Source: Streptomyces sp. 3214.6 (GTDB lineage Bacteria > Actinomycetota > Actinomycetes > Streptomycetales > Streptomycetaceae). From it: a stretch of DNA of 64,000 nucleotides. The stretch spans positions 8,866,001 to 8,930,000 of the forward strand of contig NZ_LT670819.1 of the NCBI RefSeq assembly GCF_900129855.1. Direction: 5' to 3'. The notes below the pieces were generated by a model. That model saw only the letters and a program-made list of their open reading frames with translations, was not told the DNA's origin and ran no database searches. This document shows positions 32,584 to 41,040 of this stretch, in pieces (within the stretch, counting starts at the first letter, position 1; the number at the start of each line of letters is the position of its first letter). Position numbers and translations under genes: made by a program.

Positions 32584-32994
32584 ATGACCGACGACATGAC
32601 CGGCGCCCCACGCGAGCTGGGCAGCCAGTGGTACGACAACGAGGCCGGTCCGCTCGTCCGCCCGTACGCCATGACGGGCGGACGCACGAAACCGGGCCCC
32701 ACCGGAGTGCGCTTCGACCTGATAGCCCTGGTCACCCTGGATCCGGGCGCGCCTGGTGTGGACGGCTTGGCGCTCGGGCCCGAGCACCGCACCCTCATCG
32801 ACCTCTGCCGTACGGAGACCCAGTCCGTCGCGGAACTCGCGGCCGGCGCGGATCTTCCCGTCGGCGTGGTCAGGGTGCTCCTCGGAGACCTGCTGGAACT
32901 CGGTTGTGTCACCGTCAGCCGTCCCGTCCCGCCTGCCCAGTTGCCCGACGAGCGGATCCTGCGCGAGGTGATCGAGGGGCTGCGAGCGCTGTAG
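32584..32994 (+). CDS. cvnC: Conservon DUF742 protein CvnC
   Basis: This 136-residue DUF742 protein shows the diagnostic N-terminal GPLVRPYAMTGGRTKP and the winged-helix-like core EHRTLIDLCRTETQSVAELA followed by LPVGVVRVLLGDLLELGCV and the ending PDERILREVIEGLRAL. It is thought to bridge the membrane sensor and the GTPase. Spacing from cvnB is 22 bp. Confidence 0.92.
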   Translation: MTDDMTGAPRELGSQWYDNEAGPLVRPYAMTGGRTKPGPTGVRFDLIALVTLDPGAPGVDGLALGPEHRTLIDLCRTETQSVAELAAGADLPVGVVRVLLGDLLELGCVTVSRPVPPAQLPDERILREVIEGLRAL

Positions 32995-33093
32995 AAAAAC
33001 GCTCAACCCCACCCGGACGGAAAAAGTCCCCAGTTGTCATGCTGCCGGCTTCGCACACACGCCGAAGTCGTACTCTCCCGAGAGAAGTGATCC

Positions 33094-33699
33094 ATGGTCT
33101 CCGAGCACTCCGACGCCACAGGCGGCGAGACGTCCCCCCTGGCGTTGAAGATTCTGGTCGCCGGCGGGTTCGGCGTGGGCAAGACCACCATGGTGGGCGC
33201 GGTCAGTGAGATCAAGCCGCTGCGCACCGAGGAACTCCTCAGCGAAGCCGGGCAGTTGGTGGACGACACCGACGGCGTGGACCAGAAGGTCACGACGACC
33301 GTGGCCATGGACTTCGGCCGGATCACCATCCGTTCCGGCCTGTCCCTCTACCTGTTCGGAACGCCGGGTCAGGACCGCTTCTGGTTCCTGTGGGACGAAC
33401 TGTCGCAGGGCGCTCTCGGCGCGGTGGTCCTGGCCGACACCCGGCGCCTGGAGGACTGCTTTCCCGCGGTCGACTACTTCGAGCACCGGCACATTCCCTT
33501 CGTCGTAGCCGTCAACTGCTTCGCGGGCGCACGGACATACGGCGCCCAGGACGTCTCGCGCGCCCTCGACCTCGACGGAGGAACCCCCGTCGTCCTGTGC
33601 GACGCCCGTGACCGCGATTCAGGGAAGGAGGTGCTGATCCGGCTGGTGGAGTATGCCGGGCGGATGCACACCGCCCGGCTGCTCGACTCGGTGGGCTGA
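33094..33699 (+). CDS. cvnD: Conservon small GTPase CvnD
   Basis: This 201-residue G protein has P-loop GGFGVGKTTMVGAVSEI (G1, about residue 24), a conserved switch stretch RTEELLSEAGQLVDDTDGVD and G3 LFGTPGQDRFWFLWDE. The usual NKxD (G4) is replaced by VNCF, as in other MglA-like conservon GTPases. A 99-bp gap from cvnC with its own pyrimidine/purine bias may hold a second promoter; the ribosome site AGAAG is weak. Confidence 0.92.
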   Translation: MVSEHSDATGGETSPLALKILVAGGFGVGKTTMVGAVSEIKPLRTEELLSEAGQLVDDTDGVDQKVTTTVAMDFGRITIRSGLSLYLFGTPGQDRFWFLWDELSQGALGAVVLADTRRLEDCFPAVDYFEHRHIPFVVAVNCFAGARTYGAQDVSRALDLDGGTPVVLCDARDRDSGKEVLIRLVEYAGRMHTARLLDSVG

Positions 33700-33867
33700 C
33701 CAACCGGAGGCGCCACGTGCGGGCTGCCGTCGGTCATCTTCTGTGCCACGCCGCCATCCTCCTTGCTCCGGCGGCCGACCCTGGGGAAGGGTGGCGGGCA
33801 GATTCTCCGGCGAGGCGGAGGATCGCATGGGGAAGACATACGGGGAACGTCACACGGGGAGTGGCAC

Positions 33868-34281
33868 ATGGTGCAGAACCAAGAGCTGGGCTGGTTGTTG
33901 GACGACTTGACCGAGCGCGTCGACCACGTGCGGCACGCGCTCGTCCTGTCCAACGACGGTCTGGTGGCGGGCGCGAGCACAGGACTGCGCCGGGAGGACG
34001 CGGAGCACCTCGCCGCGGTCTCGTCCGGACTGCACAGCCTGGCCAAGGGATCAGGACGCCATTTCAGCGCGGGCCGAGTCCGCCAGACGATGATCGAGTT
34101 CGACGACGCGGTGCTGTTCGTCACCGCGGCGGGAACCGGCAGTTGCCTGTGCGTGCTCAGCGGCGCGGAGGCCGACATGGGGCAGATCGCCTACGAGATG
34201 ACCCTGCTCGTCAACCGGGTCGGCGAACACCTCACGGTGGACGCCCGACAGCCCGAGCGTGCCCCGCTGACAGATATCTGA
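33868..34281 (+). CDS. Second roadblock/LC7 protein (CvnB paralogue)
   Basis: This 137-residue protein is a close paralogue of the CvnB encoded at 32124: ELGWLLDDLTERVDHVRHAL, VLSNDGLVAGASTGLRREDA, GRVRQTMIEFDDAVLFVTAA. Start is ATG 33868 with GGGGAG; the frame opens at 33763, but the earlier part is not roadblock-like. It lies 168 bp after cvnD. Conservons usually carry a single cvnB, so this one may form heterodimers or serve CvnD in another state. Confidence 0.85.
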   Translation: MVQNQELGWLLDDLTERVDHVRHALVLSNDGLVAGASTGLRREDAEHLAAVSSGLHSLAKGSGRHFSAGRVRQTMIEFDDAVLFVTAAGTGSCLCVLSGAEADMGQIAYEMTLLVNRVGEHLTVDARQPERAPLTDI

Positions 34282-34420
34282 CCTGCGCTTTTCCTCTCCT
34301 TCGTGGAGTTATCCACAGGCTCGCCACGAGATCGGCGATTCCGGCTACGGTTTTTCCCGAGGCCACCGCGGACAGCGCGGGCCTGCTGCACTCCACTTCA
34401 CTCCACGGGGGAGACCGACC

Positions 34421-35302
34421 ATGTCCGGCAACACCGTCACGCAACCACACTCCGTTTCCTGCACGCCGAGTCGGGCGGCGCGGGAACTGAACCTGAAGCG
34501 AAGTGAGTTCGACCTCGCCGTGCATCTCGGACGCGTCAGGACCCTGCCCGACGACGGAGGAGGGGGCCGCCGGGTGGCCCGCACGGAGATCGACCGCCTG
34601 CGCTCGGAACCCGGCTTCCCCGAAACGCTGCGCGAGAGCGTGTTGGCCGTGGGCACCGGCGACGCCGCGGCCATCCTGGACGTGCCTCCCGCCCGGTTCA
34701 CCCGGCTCGCGCGGGTGGGACTGGTGGTGCCCGTCAGGTTCTATCTCAACCGCTACCGAGCCGTCGTCTGGCTGTATCTCGCCGAAGAACTACAGCAGTT
34801 CGCCACCGACAAGACCAACTCGTCCCTGCTCACCGGTCGGACACCCGAGACGTTGCGCAGCCGGTTGGCCGAAGGCGTTGACCTGCGGGCCCGGAACTGG
34901 CGGGGACGACACCTGGGCTTCCTGCTCCGACAGGCCGACGGCCCGTGGCAGCACGCCGGTGTTCTGGCCGGGTTCCTCGACCCCCTCCAGGTCGCGGAGA
35001 TCGTCAGGGACCCCTACGAACGCTCCCACCTGAACAGGTTCCGGCCCGGACCGCCGGCCCACGGCACCCCAGGTACACCGGGTGCCCAACTCGTCGAGAA
35101 GATCATGACCGCGGACGACCCCGACGAGATCGACTGGCTGAGGTCCGACCTGGAACGCACTCTGGCCGAGGCCCGTGCCGACCAGCCCGCGCCGCGCCCC
35201 TCGCCGAAGCCGTCCAGGTCGACGCCTGTTGCGCCGGAGCCGATCGCGTTCGGCCGGTCGACACGAGGTCTGCTGAGCCGGTTGCGCCGCCGAACCGCGT
35301 GA
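34421..35302 (+). CDS. DUF6397-type DNA-binding-like protein
   Basis: This 293-residue cytosolic protein starts with HTH-like text (TPSRAARELNLKRSEFDLAV, then a basic RRVARTEIDRLRSE). A second similar segment follows (AAILDVPPARFTRLARVGLV, PVRFYLNRYRAVVWLYLAEE). This double winged-helix plan is that of the DUF6397 family of Streptomyces. The C-terminal 60 residues are Pro/Arg-rich and disordered. Function is unknown; a nucleoid or regulatory role is inferred. GGGGGAG precedes the ATG. Confidence 0.65.
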   Translation: MSGNTVTQPHSVSCTPSRAARELNLKRSEFDLAVHLGRVRTLPDDGGGGRRVARTEIDRLRSEPGFPETLRESVLAVGTGDAAAILDVPPARFTRLARVGLVVPVRFYLNRYRAVVWLYLAEELQQFATDKTNSSLLTGRTPETLRSRLAEGVDLRARNWRGRHLGFLLRQADGPWQHAGVLAGFLDPLQVAEIVRDPYERSHLNRFRPGPPAHGTPGTPGAQLVEKIMTADDPDEIDWLRSDLERTLAEARADQPAPRPSPKPSRSTPVAPEPIAFGRSTRGLLSRLRRRTA

Positions 35303-35333
35303 CGTACAGGGACCTGACGTACGGGGACGGGAG

Positions 35334-36200
35334 CTACAGCGCCCGGAAAAGTCCCTCCTGGACCACGGACACCAACAGGCGCCCTTCCCGGTCGTAGATG
35401 CGCCCGCGAGCCAGCCCTCGTCCGCCGGTGGCGATCGGCGACTCCTGGTCGTACAGGAACCACTCGTCCGCGCGGAACGGCCGATGGAACCACATCGCGT
35501 GGTCCAACGACGCCATGTCGAAGTTCCGCGGACCCCACAGGGGCTCGACCGGGAGGCGGACGGCGTCCAGGAGCGTCATGTCGCTGGCGTAGGTGAGCGC
35601 GCAGGTGTGGACGAGCGGATCGTCGCCGAGCGGCCCGACCGCCCGCATCCACACCGCGCTGCGCGGCTCGGCTTCCTTGACGTCCTCGGCGCTCCAACGC
35701 AGCCGGTCCGCGTACCGGATGTCGAAGGGCTGACGGCGCGCCATGCGCTCCAACTGTTCGGGCATCGCGCCCAGATGCTCCCGGATCTCTTCCGCGACCG
35801 TCGGCAGGGACTCCGGGTCCGCGACCTCGCGGGCCGGCGGCAACTGGTGCTTGAAGGGCCCTTCCTCAGGCTTGTGAAAGGAGGCGGTGAGATTGAAGAT
35901 CGTGCGCCCCTGCTGCACGGCGGTGACCCGGCGGGTGGTGAAGGACCGCCCGTCCCGCACCCGTTCGACCTGGTACACGATGGGCACACCGGGCCGACCC
36001 GGGCGCAGGAAGTACGCGTGCAACGAGTGCACCGGCCGGTCGCCGTCGGTGGTCCGCCCGGCCGCGACCAGCGCCTGGCCCGCGACCTGGCCGCCGAAGA
36101 CCCGCTGCAGGGACTCCAGCGGGCTGCGGCCGCGGAAGATGTTGACCTCGATCTGCTCCAGGTCGAGCAGATCGACGAGCCTCTCGGCCGGATTCGTCAT
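35334..36200 (-). CDS. tesB: Acyl-CoA thioesterase II
   Basis: This 288-residue double hot-dog thioesterase hydrolyses acyl-CoA to free acid and CoA. Family marks are RVFGGQVAGQALVAAGRTT, VHSLHAYFLRPGRPGVPIVY, the second hot-dog WMRAVGPLGDDPLVHTCALT and YASDMTLLDAV (catalytic Asp), and the ending LDHAMWFHRPFRADEWFLYD with QESPIATGGRGLARGRI. Start is ATG 36200 (AGGAG upstream); the frame open beyond it is a shadow of the helicase. Length is normal. Confidence 0.93.
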   Translation of the reverse strand: MTNPAERLVDLLDLEQIEVNIFRGRSPLESLQRVFGGQVAGQALVAAGRTTDGDRPVHSLHAYFLRPGRPGVPIVYQVERVRDGRSFTTRRVTAVQQGRTIFNLTASFHKPEEGPFKHQLPPAREVADPESLPTVAEEIREHLGAMPEQLERMARRQPFDIRYADRLRWSAEDVKEAEPRSAVWMRAVGPLGDDPLVHTCALTYASDMTLLDAVRLPVEPLWGPRNFDMASLDHAMWFHRPFRADEWFLYDQESPIATGGRGLARGRIYDREGRLLVSVVQEGLFRAL

Positions 36201-36267
36201 CGGTGCGTTTCTCCTGTGCCTTCTGCCGTTCCTTGTTCTCTGTGCGCTTCGGTCCCTGCTGCGCCGC

Positions 36268-38781
36268 TCACAACTGACCGACGGAGGTGACCCGGACGAC
36301 CGCACGCCCCTCGGCGTCCGAGGCCGTGAGGTCGACCTCCGCACTGATGCCCCAGTCGTGATCGTCGTTCGGGTCGTCGAAGATCTGGCGGACACGCCAC
36401 AGGGCGTTCTGCGGCTCCTCCTGGATGACAAGCAGCTTCGGACCCCGGGCATCCGGACCGGTGCCGAGGTCGTCGTACTCGTCCCAGTACTTGTCCATCG
36501 CCTCGCCCCACGCGTCGCCGTCCCAGCCGGACTCGCCGTCCATCTCGCCCAGCTCGTCGACGTGATCGAGAGCGGCGAGCTCGACGCGGCGGAACATCGC
36601 GTTGCGGACCAGTACCCGGAAGGCGCGGGCATTGGCGGTGACCGGCTTGACCTCGTCCGCCTTCTCCTGGGCCTCCTCGGCGGTCATCTCCTCCGGGTTG
36701 GCGAGCTGCTCCCACTCGTCGAGCAGGCTCGAGTCGACCTGGCGCACCATCTCGCCCAGCCACTCGACCAGATCCTGCAGATCCTCCGACTTGAGGTCGT
36801 CGGGGACGGTGTGATCGAGGGCCTTGTAGGCGCTGGCCAGGTAGCGCAGCACGATGCCCTCGGTGCGGGCCAGCTCGTAGTGGGACACCAACTCGGTGAA
36901 GGACATCGCCCGCTCGTACATGTCACGGATGACGGACTTCGGCGACAACGGGTGGTCGCCGACCCACGGGTGGCTCTTGCGGTAGGTGTTGTACGCGTGG
37001 AAGAGGAGTTCCTCCAGGGGCTTCGGGTACGAGATGTCCTGGAGGCGTTCCATGCGCTCCTCGTACTCGACGCCGTCCGCCTTCATCGCGGCCACCGCCT
37101 CGCCACGCGCCTTGTTCTGCTGAGCGGCGAGAATCTGACGCGGATCGTCCAACGTGGACTCCACGACGGAGACCATGTCCAGAGCGTAGGAAGGCGACTC
37201 CGGGTCGAGCAGCTCGAACGCGGCCAGCGCGAAGGTGGACAGCGGCTGGTTCAGCGCGAAGTCCTGCTGGAGGTCCACGGTGAGGCGGACGATGCGGCCG
37301 GTGGCGTCGGGTTCGTCGAGCTTCTCGACGATCCCGCCGTCCAGCAGCGAACGGTAGATTGCGATCGCGCGCCGGATGTGCCGCAACTGCTGCTTGCGCG
37401 GCTCGTGGTTGTCCTCCAGCAGATGCCGCATCGCCTCGAAGGCGTTGCCGGGCCGGGCGATCACCGACAGCAGCATCGTGTGCGTGACCCGGAAACGGGA
37501 GGTCAGCGGCTCCGGGTCCGACTCGATGAGCTTGTCGAACGTGTTCTCCGTCCAGCCCACGAAGCCTTCCGGCGCCTTCTTGCGCACCACCTTGCGGCGC
37601 TTCTTCGGGTCGTCGCCGGCCTTGGAAAGGGCCTTCTCGTTCTCGATGACATGCTCGGGCGCCTGGGCCACCACGTAGCCCGCCGTGTCGAAGCCGGCCC
37701 GCCCCGCCCGGCCCGCGATCTGATGGAACTCGCGGGCCCGCAGGGTACGTACCCGGTTGCCGTCGTACTTGGTCAGCGCCGTGAACAGCACAGTGCGGAT
37801 GGGCACGTTGACGCCCACACCCAGCGTGTCCGTACCGCAGATCACCTTCAGCAGACCGGCCTGGGCGAGCTTCTCCACCAGGCGCCGGTACTTGGGCAAC
37901 ATGCCGGCGTGGTGGACGCCGATGCCGTGCCGCACGTAGCGCGAGAGGTTGCTGCCGAACTTCGTGGTGAAGCGGAAGTTGCCGATCAGGCCGGCGATCT
38001 GCTCCTTCTCCTCGCGCGAGCACATGTTGATGCTCATCAGCGCCTGCGCCCGCTCCACCGCCTGCGCCTGGGTGAAGTGCACGATGTAGACGGGCGCCTG
38101 CCTCGTCGCCAGCAGATCGGTGAGCGTCTCCGTCATCGGCGTGTACTGGTATTCGTAGGACAGCGGGACAGGCCGTGTCGCCGAGCGGACCACCGCTGTG
38201 GGGCGGCCGGTGCGCCGGCTGAGGTCCTTCTCGAAGAACGACACATCGCCGAGCGTGGCCGACATGAGGACGAACTGTGCCTGTGGCAGCTCCAGGATGG
38301 GGATCTGCCACGCCCAGCCGCGGTCTCCCTCCGCGTAGAAGTGGAACTCGTCCATGACGACCTGGCCGACGTCCGCGTCCTTGCCGTCGCGCAGCGCGAT
38401 CGACGCGAGCACCTCGGCGGTGCAGCAGATGACCGGGGCGTCGGAGTTCACGGACGCGTCGCCGGTCAGCATGCCGACGTTCTCCGTGCCGAAGATCTTG
38501 CACAGTTCGAAGAACTTCTCCGACACCAGCGCCTTGATCGGGGCCGTGTAGAAGGTGACCTCGTCACGGGCGAGGGCCGCGAAGTGCGCGGCGGCCGCGA
38601 TCATGCTCTTGCCGGATCCGGTGGGCGTCGACACGATCACGTTCGCCCCGGAGACCACCTCGATCAGCGCCTCCTCCTGATGGGGGTAGAGCGTCAGACC
38701 GCGCTCCTGCGCCCAGGACTCGAAGGCTTCGTACAGGGCGTCGGGATCTGCGGTCGGTGGCAGCTGATCGATGAGGGTCAC
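36268..38781 (-). CDS. DEAD/DEAH-box helicase with DUF3516 C-terminus
   Basis: This 837-residue superfamily 2 helicase belongs to the actinobacterial Ski2-like group. It shows motif I STPTGSGKSMIAAAA (about residue 50), motif II VVMDEFHFYAEGDRGWAW (DEFH, about 145), motif III LMSATLGD, GVHHAGMLPKYRRLVEKL, GVGVNVPIRTVLF and motif VI HQIAGRAGRAGFD. The second half (about 390-837) is the DUF3516 extension. RNA processing or decay is likely but unproven. Start is taken as GTG 38781, because VTLIDQLPP begins the family-like text. It is divergent from the membrane hydrolase. Confidence 0.9.
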   Translation of the reverse strand: MTLIDQLPPTADPDALYEAFESWAQERGLTLYPHQEEALIEVVSGANVIVSTPTGSGKSMIAAAAHFAALARDEVTFYTAPIKALVSEKFFELCKIFGTENVGMLTGDASVNSDAPVICCTAEVLASIALRDGKDADVGQVVMDEFHFYAEGDRGWAWQIPILELPQAQFVLMSATLGDVSFFEKDLSRRTGRPTAVVRSATRPVPLSYEYQYTPMTETLTDLLATRQAPVYIVHFTQAQAVERAQALMSINMCSREEKEQIAGLIGNFRFTTKFGSNLSRYVRHGIGVHHAGMLPKYRRLVEKLAQAGLLKVICGTDTLGVGVNVPIRTVLFTALTKYDGNRVRTLRAREFHQIAGRAGRAGFDTAGYVVAQAPEHVIENEKALSKAGDDPKKRRKVVRKKAPEGFVGWTENTFDKLIESDPEPLTSRFRVTHTMLLSVIARPGNAFEAMRHLLEDNHEPRKQQLRHIRRAIAIYRSLLDGGIVEKLDEPDATGRIVRLTVDLQQDFALNQPLSTFALAAFELLDPESPSYALDMVSVVESTLDDPRQILAAQQNKARGEAVAAMKADGVEYEERMERLQDISYPKPLEELLFHAYNTYRKSHPWVGDHPLSPKSVIRDMYERAMSFTELVSHYELARTEGIVLRYLASAYKALDHTVPDDLKSEDLQDLVEWLGEMVRQVDSSLLDEWEQLANPEEMTAEEAQEKADEVKPVTANARAFRVLVRNAMFRRVELAALDHVDELGEMDGESGWDGDAWGEAMDKYWDEYDDLGTGPDARGPKLLVIQEEPQNALWRVRQIFDDPNDDHDWGISAEVDLTASDAEGRAVVRVTSVGQL

Positions 38782-38926
38782 GACCCCATCTTGCCTGCCC
38801 CAGCCCTTGATGGGGGAATCGGCTGCCGGCCCGAAGATCATGGCCGCTACGCTGTGTCGCCGACGGAGCGTCATCGCACCCGGTCAACTGGACAGCGGCA
38901 CACGAGGAATAGGGCGGGCAACGGCC

Positions 38927-39721
38927 ATGATGGGACCAGCACACTCACTGTCGGGCGCCGCCGCCTGGCTCGGCGTCGGTGCGGCCGCCGCCGCGGCAGG
39001 GCACACGATGCCCTGGCCGGTCCTGCTCGCGGGTGCGTTGATCTGCGCCGGCGCCGCGCTCGCCCCGGACCTCGATCACAAGGCCGCCACCATCTCCCGT
39101 GCCTTCGGTCCCGTCTCGCGCTGGCTGTGCGAGATCGTCGACAAGCTCTCCTACGCGGTCTACAAGGCCACGCGGAAGCAGGGCGACCCGCGCCGCTCCG
39201 GTGGGCACCGCACCCTCACCCACACCTGGCTGTGGGCGGTCCTGATCGGCGCCGGTGCCTCGGCGCTGGCGATCACCGGTGGCCGCTGGGCGGTGCTGGC
39301 GATCCTCTTCGTGCACATGGTGCTGGCGATCGAGGGCCTGTTGTGGCGGGCGGCCCGGGGCTCCAGCAGCGATGTGCTGGTGTGGCTGCTCGCCGCGACC
39401 AGTGCGTGGATCCTCGCCGGTGTGCTGGACAAGCCGGGCAACGGCTCGGACTGGCTGTTCACGGACCCGGGCCAGGAGTACCTGTGGCTGGGGCTGCCGA
39501 TCGTGCTGGGCGCCCTGGTGCACGACATCGGGGACGCACTGACCGTTTCCGGCTGCCCGGTCCTGTGGCCCATCCCGATCGGGCGCAAGCGCTGGTACCC
39601 GATCGGTCCGCCCAAGGCGATGCGGTTCCGCGCGGGCAGCTGGGTCGAGCTGAAGGTGCTGATGCCCGTGTTCATGCTGCTCGGAGGAGTGGGCGGGGCT
39701 GCCGCCCTCAACTACATCTGA
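38927..39721 (+). CDS. Membrane-bound metal-dependent hydrolase (YdjM/LexA-binding family)
   Basis: This 264-residue polytopic membrane protein has five to six hydrophobic segments. Candidate metal ligands are in the early loops: AHS near the N-terminus, APDLDHKAATIS (about 46) and GGHRTLTHTWLW (about 88), with a later VHDIGDALT. This His/Asp pattern is that of PF04307 inner-membrane hydrolases, whose substrates are unknown. Two adjacent ATG codons (38927 and 38930) could start translation. Confidence 0.8.
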   Translation: MMGPAHSLSGAAAWLGVGAAAAAAGHTMPWPVLLAGALICAGAALAPDLDHKAATISRAFGPVSRWLCEIVDKLSYAVYKATRKQGDPRRSGGHRTLTHTWLWAVLIGAGASALAITGGRWAVLAILFVHMVLAIEGLLWRAARGSSSDVLVWLLAATSAWILAGVLDKPGNGSDWLFTDPGQEYLWLGLPIVLGALVHDIGDALTVSGCPVLWPIPIGRKRWYPIGPPKAMRFRAGSWVELKVLMPVFMLLGGVGGAAALNYI

Positions 39722-39795
39722 CGCGCGACGCGACGGGTGCGCTGGGCCGGTGCGCCGAGGGCCGTGACGGTGGTGGCGGCGGGGTCAGCGCCGGT

Positions 39796-40053
39796 TCAGG
39801 TCATTGCCCCGCCGTCGCCGTAGCGCCGCTCGAATTTGGCGACGCGGCCCTCCGTGTCCACGGTGCGTGCCTTGCCGGTGTAGAAGGGGTGGCTCTCCGA
39901 GGAGATCTCCACATCCACGACCGGGTAGGTCTCGCCGTCGTCCCACTCGATGGTCTGGCCGCTGGTCGCGGTGGACCGGGTCAGGAAGGCGTAACCGGCC
40001 GTCCGGTCGCGGAAGACGACCGGGTGGTAGTCGGGCTGCTTGTCCTGCTGCAT
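39796..40053 (-). CDS. rpmE2: Ribosomal protein L31 type B (zinc-independent)
   Basis: This 85-residue 50S subunit protein has the L31 B-type text (DYHPVVFRDRTAGYAFLTRS, VDVEISSESHPFYTGKARTV, KFERRYG). The CxxC and other zinc cysteines of type A are absent, so it replaces the zinc form under zinc starvation, usually under Zur control. No Zur-like TGAAAATNATTTTCA site was found upstream. Start ATG 40053 follows GAGGAG. The upstream DNA carries a hexanucleotide repeat. Confidence 0.93.
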   Translation of the reverse strand: MQQDKQPDYHPVVFRDRTAGYAFLTRSTATSGQTIEWDDGETYPVVDVEISSESHPFYTGKARTVDTEGRVAKFERRYGDGGAMT

Positions 40054-40065
40054 GCGGACTCCTCG

Positions 40066-40098
40066 TGCGGTGGCGGTGGCGGTGGCGGTGGCGGGGGC
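40066..40098 (+). repeat. Hexanucleotide tandem repeat upstream of rpmE2
   Basis: Four to five tandem copies of GGTGGC, ending in GGGGGC, lie in the 84 bp between rpmE2 and the DUF5709 gene. Copy number is likely to vary. Confidence 0.6.
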
Positions 40099-40137
40099 GG
40101 CCACGGGCCGGGGACGGCCGGGCCGGCAGCGGGTGGG

Positions 40138-40608
40138 TCAACCGGACAGGGTGTCCTCGTCGACGATGTGCATCGCGGCCTCCTCGGCGGAGGCTGCGGC
40201 GCCGTCGATGCCCACGTCCGTGGCGATCAGTGCGCTCTCCTCGTCCTCGTGGACGCCCTCGTCCGGTGCCACCAGTCGGCCGGATCGGGCGGCGCCGACC
40301 TCGTTGTCGAGGAGTTCCCCGTCGGTGCCGTCGCAGTCCCCGAGGCCGTCACCGTCGGGCACATCGAGGTCCGGGAGCTCCTCAGCGAGCCGTTGGTCCA
40401 GCGTCTCCCCCTGATGGCGCTCCGCGGCGGTCACCCCGGTGTGCTCCACGGCCCAGGGGCGGTCCGGAGGGGACCAGCCGCGGTCGAGGGGGTCTCCGAC
40501 GCCGTCGTTGTCCAGCGTGTCCTCCACGTCGAGCAGCCCCGCGTCCTCCTGGATGTCGGACGCGTCGGGCTGGTAGACGTCGTCTCCCCATCCGTCGGCG
40601 CTGTTCAC
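40138..40608 (-). CDS. DUF5709 family protein
   Basis: This 156-residue acidic cytosolic protein starts at GTG 40608, because GGAGG-TACCC-GTG gives ideal spacing and the protein then begins NSADGWGDDVYQP as in relatives. Conserved text: LLDVEDTLDNDGVGDPLDRG, SPPDRPWAVEHTGVTAAERH, GETLDQRLAEELPD. The family occurs throughout Streptomyces with no known function. It lies upstream of rpmE2 on the same strand. Confidence 0.75.
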   Translation of the reverse strand: MNSADGWGDDVYQPDASDIQEDAGLLDVEDTLDNDGVGDPLDRGWSPPDRPWAVEHTGVTAAERHQGETLDQRLAEELPDLDVPDGDGLGDCDGTDGELLDNEVGAARSGRLVAPDEGVHEDEESALIATDVGIDGAAASAEEAAMHIVDEDTLSG

Positions 40609-41040
40609 GGGTACCTCCATGGGGTGACGGGCCCGTACTCTCCGCGGTCGGCGATGGGATACCGCCGGACGGAGCACCGGCCGGGGGAGACGCGTTCCGG
40701 ACGGATTCCGGGTGCCTCCCGCGCGGGTGCCGCTATCCAGCGTTCCACCCCGCTTCGGGACCGCGCAACGCCAAAGGTCACACGGCCGTGGGACGGGGTC
40801 GCCGCGGCCGGGGCACCGGGCTCGCGCAGGGGAGGCACCCGCTGTCTCCCGGGCGTCACCGACCCGCGTGTCTGCTCCGTTCCCGGCCCGAGCACCACTA
40901 CTTACGGCGGTTCTGCCGAGAACGCCGGCACTCGCACCAGCACCGGCACCGGCACCGGCTGTGGCACGGGTTGTGGCTGGAGGCGCCGTACAGACAGGCC
41001 TGGCGCCGACGCCGCTCTCCGGCGACGGCGCCTCTCCTCC
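40609..41040. other. 432-bp gap between DUF5709 gene and ABC exporter operon
   Basis: The right end holds a terminator for the exporter operon (41002-41032). Centre left, at 40935-40985, is an imperfect CACCGG/CACCAG repeat. Otherwise no gene or recognisable site was seen. Confidence 0.4.
41002..41032 (-). terminator. Terminator of the heterodimeric exporter operon
   Basis: GGCGCCGACGCC (41002-41013) and GGCGACGGCGCC (41021-41032) form a 12-bp stem with one mismatch, nine bases after the stop codon on the minus strand. Confidence 0.5.

Noticed and set aside
40066..40098. Possible CRISPR-like repeat
   Set aside because: It is a simple GGTGGC tandem repeat without spacers; no cas genes are nearby.
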